DNA of 64,000 nucleotides from Cordilura impudica (taxonomy: Eukaryota; Arthropoda; Insecta; Diptera; Scathophagidae): contig OY821517.1 in NCBI GenBank assembly GCA_963682025.1, positions 51,222,662-51,286,661 of the forward strand, in the 5' to 3' direction. The notes beneath the pieces are model-generated. The model did not search any database and was not told the DNA's origin. It saw only the letters and a program-made list of their open reading frames with translations. This document shows, piece after piece, positions 46,201 to 55,200 of the stretch. Every line of letters starts with the position of its first letter. The stretch's first letter is position 1. A program made the position numbers and the translations under genes.

Positions 46201-49200
46201 ATATTCATATTTGCGACCTGCAGTTTGATTACAAGCTTTACATGGACACACAGACGGACGGACGGACGGACATTGTTAAATCAACTCAGAAAGTGATTCT
46301 GATTCGATCGGTATAATTAAAGATGAGTCTAGGTCAAATATTTTTGGTTGTTACAAACAGCAGCACAAAGTCATTATACCCAAACCACATAGTGGTATAG
46401 GGTATAAAAAATGAAAAACGAAAAATGAAAAATAAAAAATAAAAAACGAAAAATAAAAAATTAACCGGTTGAAAGAATATACATATATTAATAAACATTT
46501 TTATATTAGCAGAGCCCCTGCAGTTGATTGCTATAAGTGATACACAGATGACGCTTTCTGTTTGATTTTAAAAAGTTCTATAAAAAATCTTCAACTACTA
46601 GATGTTTACACATCTCCCCTCTGATCGAAGTCACATGATTTTTTTTATAACAAGGAACTTTTTTATAAAAAGGCGCTTTTTTATAAAAAGGTACTTTTGT
46701 TATTAAAAGGTATTTTTTTATAATAACGTACTTATTTTTAAAAGAAACATTTCGATCAAAAGGAAATTTTTGATAAAAATGTACTCTTTGATAAAAATTT
46801 ACTTTTTGTTCAAAATTTATTGTTTGATAAAAAGCTACTTATTTAAAAACGTACTTTATTTAACAAATTTACTTTTTTAAAAAGCAACTCTTTTAAAAGG
46901 GTTCTTTTCTTTTTTAAAAAAATGCACTTTTATAAAAAGGTACTTATCAAAAGGTATTTTTAAGAAAACCTTTTGAAGAAAAAGCGAAATTCACTTTTTT
47001 AAAAAGAGTAATTTTTTGCAAAATGATGTTTTATAAAAGGTCCATTTTGTTTAAAAAAAAATCCTTTTTAATAAAGGAACTTTTAAAATATAATTTTTTT
47101 AAAACGTATTTTTTAAAAAATTAACCTTTTTTAAAAAAGTAATTTTTCCTAAATAAGTAATTTTTCGTAATATTACTCTCTTAAAAGTCCAAAGTTACTT
47201 TTTTAACTTAACCATTAATAAAAATTCACTTTTTAACCCTTTCACGACCAAACCTGAACTGCTGGAAATTTTTTTTTGTGGATTCGTTCTTAACGACCCA
47301 ACATTTCTAAACAAAAGTGTCGTCTAAAATATTTTTTTTAAATTCCTTCAAGGAAAAAATCCATGGGCCATATATATCCCGTTGGTCGTCAACGGTCAAA
47401 ATTAGCAACTAATTTACTCCGCTCAAAGCAAGTCAGTGATTTTTGTTTTTATTTTTTATATAAATAACAGTAGTTTTGATTTTGTATTTTTTTGTAAATT
47501 TTTAAATATAGTTCACAGAGAATCGATTACTACTTTTTTAGTTTGTACTAAAGATGGAAAGGAAAATCGTTCCTTTCGTAAAAAAACCTTTTGGTTTCAC
47601 AAAAAACTGTAATTGCTTCGAAGATTACCATAATTGATTTTATATTTTTGAAATATTTAGAATTTATATTTTTCTAATTTAATTAATTGTTGATTTACTA
47701 TTATGAATTTTTTTAATTACTGGTCCATGTTATGTCAAAATTTTAATGTTTTCGGTTCAATAACGAATTAATGACATCCAAATATCATAAAAAAAACACA
47801 ATTCTCAGAATTTGGGTTTACCGTCTTAGATCACGAGAATACATGTGCCATTTTTTTTGGTATGGTCTGAAAGCTAAAGCTATCCTCTGTCGACTAAAGT
47901 TAGTTTTAGAAAAATCGGCTCGGAAATGTAGAAATTATAAGAAAAAGTTGAAATCTGACATACATATCCCATTGGTCGTGGAAGGGTTAATAAAAGTAAC
48001 TATTTAAGGAAATATTTGTAAGAAAAAGGGAAATCTAATTGTTTTAAAGAGTACTTTTTTACAAAGTGTATTTTTTAAGATACTTTTTGTTTAGAAAAAG
48101 TACTGTTCTTAATAAGATACTTTTTAACAAGTTGCATGGAAAAGTATACTATTTAAAAAAAGGTACTTTTTAACTCAGGTTTAACAAAGGTTCTTTTATA
48201 AAACCGTGTTAAGAAAAAGTAAAAAGTCCTTTTTTAAAGAAAGGTAATACTTAATGAAAAAATTGGTTTTTAGTTACTTTTTTTAAAAAAAGTACTTTTC
48301 TAAAGTTACTCGAGGGTAACTTAATCACTAAAAATGTGTTTTTTCAATAAAAGTTAGTCATTAAGATTTTTTGTTTAAGAAACATTATTATTTTTTAAAT
48401 ATATTTTTTAAAGCAGTTTTTTTAATGTAGCTTTTTAAAATATACAATAATTAAGAAACCTATTTTAAGGAAAAACAAAATCCACTTTTCAAAAGGGTAC
48501 TTTTTTAAATGTACTTATTTAAAATAAAGGCACTTTTTTAAAAAGGTACTTTTTTACAAAATTTCACTTTAAAAAAAATATGTTTAAAAGTATTTTTTAG
48601 ATATATTTTTTAAAAGTAATTTTTTCAAATAATCACTTTTTCTTAAAAAGGTACTTTTTAAAAAGGTGCTTTAAAAAATATGCCAACTATTAACTCAATT
48701 ATGAAGAAGATTAAGAAAAAGTGAAAACCACTTTTCTAAAAAAGGATATTTTTTTAACTTTATGAGAAGCTATTTTTTGGTTTTCAAAGTACTTTTTCTA
48801 ATGTTTCTCAAAGGTTAATTAATCATTTAAAATGTACTTTTTTAAGAAACGTTACATATTAAGAAAATGTTTTTAAGAAAAATTATTTTTTTTTTATACA
48901 TACTTTCTTCAAAAAGTTGTTTTATAATGTACCTTTTTAAAAAATAACATGGTTATTAAAAAAGTACCTCAATCACCAAAAGTAAAGTACCAGTTTAAAA
49001 AATGTTAATATTATTTAGTAAAGTCAGTATTTCAGTTATTTGTTTTCAGAAAATATGTTATTTTATGAGTGTAACTTTTTTTTTAAATAAGCAATTTTTT
49101 CAAAAAGGTAATTTAAAAAAACAAAAATTACTTTTCGCTAAAAGTACATTTCCACAAAACTCTAAGTTTTTAAGCCAATCATTAAAAATTTACTTTTTAA

Positions 49201-52200
49201 AGAAATATAATTTTTTATAACTTTTTCAGATACATTTTTTTCTGTTTTTCATTTAACAAAATATTTAAAACTGTTGAATTCGAATTCCTACTTCGACATA
49301 TTGTAAAACCAATTCAATGTGTTTCTGGCGACACTTTTGTATTATAGTTTTATAATTTATTAGGGGCAGATTGTCTAATATGCAACCAATTAATACTTGT
49401 AAGTTTAAGTAATTAGCAATCGTGAATGATAATCTAGAAAATCTAAACAATAATTAATAACTGTTATAAGTATAAAAGTTTAAACGATTTTTAAATTTAA
49501 AAAATATTAAAATATTTTGTTTTCTAAGCTATATGGCTCTTTATTTAAAAAAAAAATGTACAATACATTGTCGAATGTACCCTCATTTTATATACATAGG
49601 ACCGTATGCAAAAAAATTAAGGTGTACTTCAAGTAGACTTTATTGTATGTTTTTCATACAAAATTGTTGATAAAGTCTATTTGAAGTACACTTTAATTTT
49701 TTTGCATACGGCCCTTAAAATATTCTTTTTATTTATAAAAAATATTTTAGAACATATTAATCGATTTAGCGGTGTCCGTCCGTCTCTCCGTCCTCCTGTC
49801 TGTGTTTTCATGTAAACTTTGTAATCAAACTGCAGGTCGCAAATGAATATATGCATATACTTTCAGGAAATACAGCAAATAAGCTTCTATCGGTCATAGC
49901 ATGAACGCTATTGAAAATGGTGAAAATCGATTCATGTTCAGACCTAGTCTCCATAAAAATTACACCTATGAAATCGATCTATAACATCCTAATTATCACA
50001 TAGATCTCGGTGAAATTGGACTTGTGTGTGTTTATTACTTCCATTAATCAGCAGTCGAGAAATAAATACTTTAGAACAATTTTTGGTCATGGCCGTCATA
50101 TTACCCCGCTTCCCGATCTTCACATAAATCTATCAAAAAAACAAAAAATATTGCACTGATTTTTTTCAATTAGTTGGACATGAGATATAGGGTCTCTAAA
50201 ACGCGTGGCATTGATCATAGTTTTTTTTCTTCATTCTGGGATAGATTGATTAAAGATATAAAGGAAAGCTGGAAATCAGTCATGGAAAAAACTTTAAAGT
50301 AGAAACTCAAAAGAAACTAATAATTTCAAGGTAATCTAACAATTTGGTGTCCACTAGAGAAACAAAACTTTTTTCATCCTTTTGACCTTTATATAACCTT
50401 TCATAATACTTTCGGAAGTTAAATTTGAATTTGTTTTTTGCTGGCGCAGTTTTTCTATGATTGACATCTTTTAATAGAGTATTGTAATTTTCAAGGAGAT
50501 TAGGTTTAAACTTAAAAGCACTTGTAAAAAAGAGTTCCAAATCACTTCTTTGGAAGAGCTTAACTTTATTTTTAATAATACTCTACTGAAGTTAGAAGTT
50601 GTCTATGTAAAATTGCCCTTTAGTTCAGACCTCGTGTGTCAAAAAAAAAATATTTTTTTTTTCAATTTTAATTCTTTTTGATGTGTAAACATCTATACGC
50701 GCAGGGGGGTAAATTTCTATTTTACAATACAATCACAAAAACAGCGTAACTTATATCGGTGTGAGCTGAAGCAGATAACGCTGTGTGACTTATGATTGTA
50801 TTGGTGAAAAAATATTTTCAAGAGAAACTGTTCATGGGCAATTACCCAATGCATTCGAAATTGGAATTGTAGTAGGAGAGACAAACCTAAGTAACTCGTG
50901 TTTTTAACACTTTTTTTAATTTTCAAATTAGCTCCATAGACCAAATATTTGATACCATTTTTTCTTTTTAAACACTTTCTTGAACACTACCTGACCAACT
51001 CTTTGTCAAATAGTGTACACATTATTTATTTTACTAGCCGACTGCATTTTGGGGAATTTTTGATGTGTATTTTTATAAATACTTTATTCCTCAATAAACT
51101 ATAATTAAGTTTTTATTCACAAACCACAACAATTTGTAGAATTCCACCAAAATATTTCTGTATTTTCTTAAGTTTTATTTGAGTTCTAAAGAAATCTTTT
51201 TTTCTGTTTTTATTACGTACGAATGACGATGTAATAATAGAATGCAAGTAAAGATAATCCAAAAGCAGTGTTAACTGACATGGTTGTCTTTGTTCGTACT
51301 TTTTTCAATATAGTTAGTTGGCAACACCTCAGACCATATAAACAATTATATGTTAACAACTTTCATTAATAAACATTTTTAGTAATTATTACTATTAAGC
51401 ATTAAATTGATATAAATTTGGAATACTTTCCAATAACTAGGATATAATATAAATAAATTTTGTTAGTTGAAATTTTAATTAAATTTAATTAGTTAATAAT
51501 AGCTTTAAATTCCATTGTACATCATAAATCAATTTAACACATGACGACATCTTAATATAAAATGCAATATATAATACCGTCATCCAAGTAAGGAAAAGCG
51601 TAGGAAAATCGTATCATAAAAAAATACACTCAAACCTGTTTTTGTGCGAGGGTTAGGGACCGCATTAAAAAAACTCATACACGAGTAGTTATAAAAAATA
51701 GTTTTCGCGACGCAACTAAAAATTATTTGTTTAATGCGGTAAATTGGGACCGCATAAAAAAGTCTCATTAAGAAAATAACTCAAAACCTTATAAAACAAC
51801 TAAACATTTTTCAATTGTCTTTCAGTAAACATCAATTGTATTTCAGAAAACATCAATTCTATTTCAGTAATCATCTATATAATTTCAGAAAACATCTTTT
51901 GAATTTCAATAGAATTTCAGAAAACATCATTCAAGTTTCAGAAAACATCAATAGAATTTCAGAAAACATTAATTGTATTTCAGAAAACATCAATAGAATT
52001 TCAGAAAAAAAAAATGTTTTCCAGAACACATCAATAAAATTTCAGAAAACATCAATAGCATTTCAGAAACATCAATTGTATTTCAGAAAACATCAAAAGA
52101 ATTTCAGAGAACTTAAATTGTACTTCAGAAAACATCATTTGAATTTCGACAACATTAATAGAATTTCATAAAACATCAATTTACTTCAGAAAACATTAAC

Positions 52201-55200
52201 AGTATTTCAGAAAACATCATTTGAATTTCAGAAAGCATCAATAGAATTTCAGAAAACATCAATTGTATTTCAGAAACCATCAATATCATTTCAGATAACA
52301 TCATTTGAATTTCAGAAAACATAAATAGAATTTCAGAAAACATCAATAGAATTTCAGAAGACATCATTCGAGTTTAAGAAAACATCAATTGAATTTCAGA
52401 AAACATCAATAGAATTTCAGAAAACATTAATACAATTTCAGAAAACATCATTCGAGTTTCAGAAAACATCATTTGAATTTCAGAAAACGTAAATAGAATT
52501 TCAGAAAACATCAATATAATTTCAGAAAACATCATTCGAGTTTCAGAAAACATCATTTGAATTTCAGAAAACATAAATAGAATTTCAGAAAACATCAATA
52601 GAAGTTCAGAAAACATCAATTGTATTTCAGAAAACATCAATAGAATTTCAGAAAACATCATTTGAATTTCAGAAAACATAAATAGAATTTCAGAAAACAT
52701 CAATAGAATTTCAGAAAACATCAATTGTATTTCAGAAAACATCAATTGTATTTCAGAAAACATCAATTGAATTTCAGAAAACATAAAAAGAATTTCAGAA
52801 AACATTCGAGTTTCAGAAAACTTCAATTGAATTTAAGAAAACATCAATAGAATTTCAGAAAACATCAATTGTATTTCAGAAAACATCAATTGTATTTCAG
52901 AAAACATCAATAGAATTTCAGAAAACATCAATTGTATTTCAGAAAACATCAATTGAATTTCAGAAAACATAAATAGAATTTCAGAAAACATCATTCGAGT
53001 TTCAGAAAACTTCAATTGAATTTAAGAAAACATCAATAGAATTTCAGAAAACATCAATTGTATTTCAGAAAACATAAATAGAATTTCAGAAAACATCATT
53101 CGAGTTTCAGAAAACTTCAATTGAATTTAAGAAAACATCAATAGAATTTCAGAAAACATCATTTGAATTTCAGAAAACATAAATAGAATTTTAGAAAACA
53201 TCAATTGAATTTCAAAAAGCATTATTTGGATTGCTGAGAACATTAATTGTATTTCAGAAAACATCAATTGAATTTCAGAAAACATCAATTGCATTTCAGA
53301 AAACATCAATTGAATTTCAGAAAACAGCATAATCGACTTATTTTTTATGCACTGGAAAATATGATGTTGATGTTTTCTTTAATTATTAGATGTTTACACA
53401 TCTCCCTTGTGATCGGACTCACATGATTTTTTTTTTTAGGGGTGGATGGTGTAGGTGTCACTAATATAAAAATACCCTGTATGGAGTCCATATTTTTGAT
53501 AAATGATTAAATCACTAATTTAGGACTTATATCCCCTATTGATGAATTTGGTGAAGCTTTTATTGCCAATGTGAGTAGTCGTGGAAAATATGAGCGGAAT
53601 CGCCAATATCAAAAATCGCCAAAACCAAAAATCTCAAATAACAAAAAACGGCAAAACCAAAAAACACAAAAAACAAAAATCACAGAAACTGAAAATCGCG
53701 AATAGCTGCCAGAACCGAAAATCGATAACCTATACGATGGCTTATAGACCCTATCTTTCCGGTCCAATTAATTGTATATAGAAAATAAGCATAAACCAAA
53801 TTTGAGTTGCATTGTTATTAATTTTTTTTGGCTGCAGATATGAAAAAGTTGATATCGGATGTTATATTTATATGGGAACTAGGTCGAAAAATGAACCGAT
53901 CCTGACCATGTAATAAAGACACATAAACCCACTTAAACCAAGATCTATATGATAATTTGTATCTTATGGCAATTTAAATCGATTTCATTGGGTCATTTGT
54001 ATGGGGACTAGGTCTGAACATGGACCGAATTTCACCAATTTCATCAGCGTTCATGCTTTAGCCGATGAAAGTTTATATACCAAATTTCATTAAAATATAT
54101 TCATATTTGCAACCTGTAGTTTGATTAAAATGTTTACATGGACACACAGACGGACGGAAAGACGGTGGGATGGACATCGCTAATCGAATTAGAAAGTGAT
54201 ACTGAGTCGATCGGTATAATAAAAGATGTGTCTAGGTTAAATATTTTTGGTAGTTAGAGCAGCACAAAGTCATTATACCCAAACCACATAGTGGTATAGG
54301 GTATAATCACAAAAACAAATATCGTCAGAGTCAAAAATCGCCATACCACAAAATTGCGAATAAGAAAAATCGCAAAAAACAAAAATTGCCCGAACCAAAA
54401 ATCGCGAATATCAAAAATCACAAAAAACAAAAATCGCCAAAAGCCGAAAATCGAGAATAACAAAAACCGTCAAAATCAAAACTCGCTGAAGCTAAAATCA
54501 AAAAACGCATAAATAAAATAAAAAATCGCAACAAACGAAAATCGCCAAAATCAAAAATAGCAAAAAATAAAAATCGCCAATAAAAAAGCTAAATAAAAGC
54601 TAAATATCAAAAATTGCCAAAAAACGGTTTATTACGAACAATAAAAATCGCAAAAAATAAAAAACGGCAAAATAAAAATCGCCAAAACCGAAAATCGTGA
54701 ATAACAAAAATTGCAAAAATCAAAAAACGCCAAAATAAAAATCGAAAAAAACAATAATCGCGAAATCTGAAATCGCAAAAACAAAAATCGACAAAATCAA
54801 AATAAATAAAATAGTTTACTACAAATTGTATTCCCAATTTATTTTTTCGTTACGATGCACATTGGGTTGAAATGTGTCAAAATTTAGGATTAATTCAAAA
54901 ATTTAAGATAATATATTGTAACAAATTTTGATACCGGGTTAAAGCAGATTAAATTCACCATCAACAGCTGTCAAAAAAAAATTTTCCACATTGTTTACTT
55001 TTTTTGTTATACTCTCTCAAAATTTAGTAATTTTCGCTAATTAAGTGGAAAGTGGAAAGGGGAACTTAAAGTTTATTTTTTTTTTTTTTTTTTGTTGCTT
55101 ATTCTCAAAACTCAAAACTTTTTTAAAATGGAAACATCAGTTAAGTTATCGGACTATCCTTGTTGATAATATTTTTTTTTTTTTAAATCGTAGAAATATT

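Larger units (their letters stand above)
44426..46646 (+). mobile_element. Helentron/HINE-like element copy 3, different core
   Basis: The left end GATGTGTAAACATCTA, CGCGCAGGGGG and the right end TAGATGTTTACACATC, CCCCTCTGATCGAAGTCACA match the family. The interior is a GAAAAAT array rather than the 21-bp minisatellite, and it is split by a mini-me copy (45645-46410). Without the mini-me the element is about 1.45 kb. It lies inside carbonic anhydrase intron 2 and within the GGTACTTTTT minisatellite. Confidence 0.8.

Noticed and set aside
30789..46296. Recurring frames beginning MDLMAIYVDFI and MSYRSYSNWV
   Set aside because: They occur in every mini-me copy at the same place on opposite strands and change length with the (GTCC)n tract. 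No start, splice or domain evidence supports a protein.
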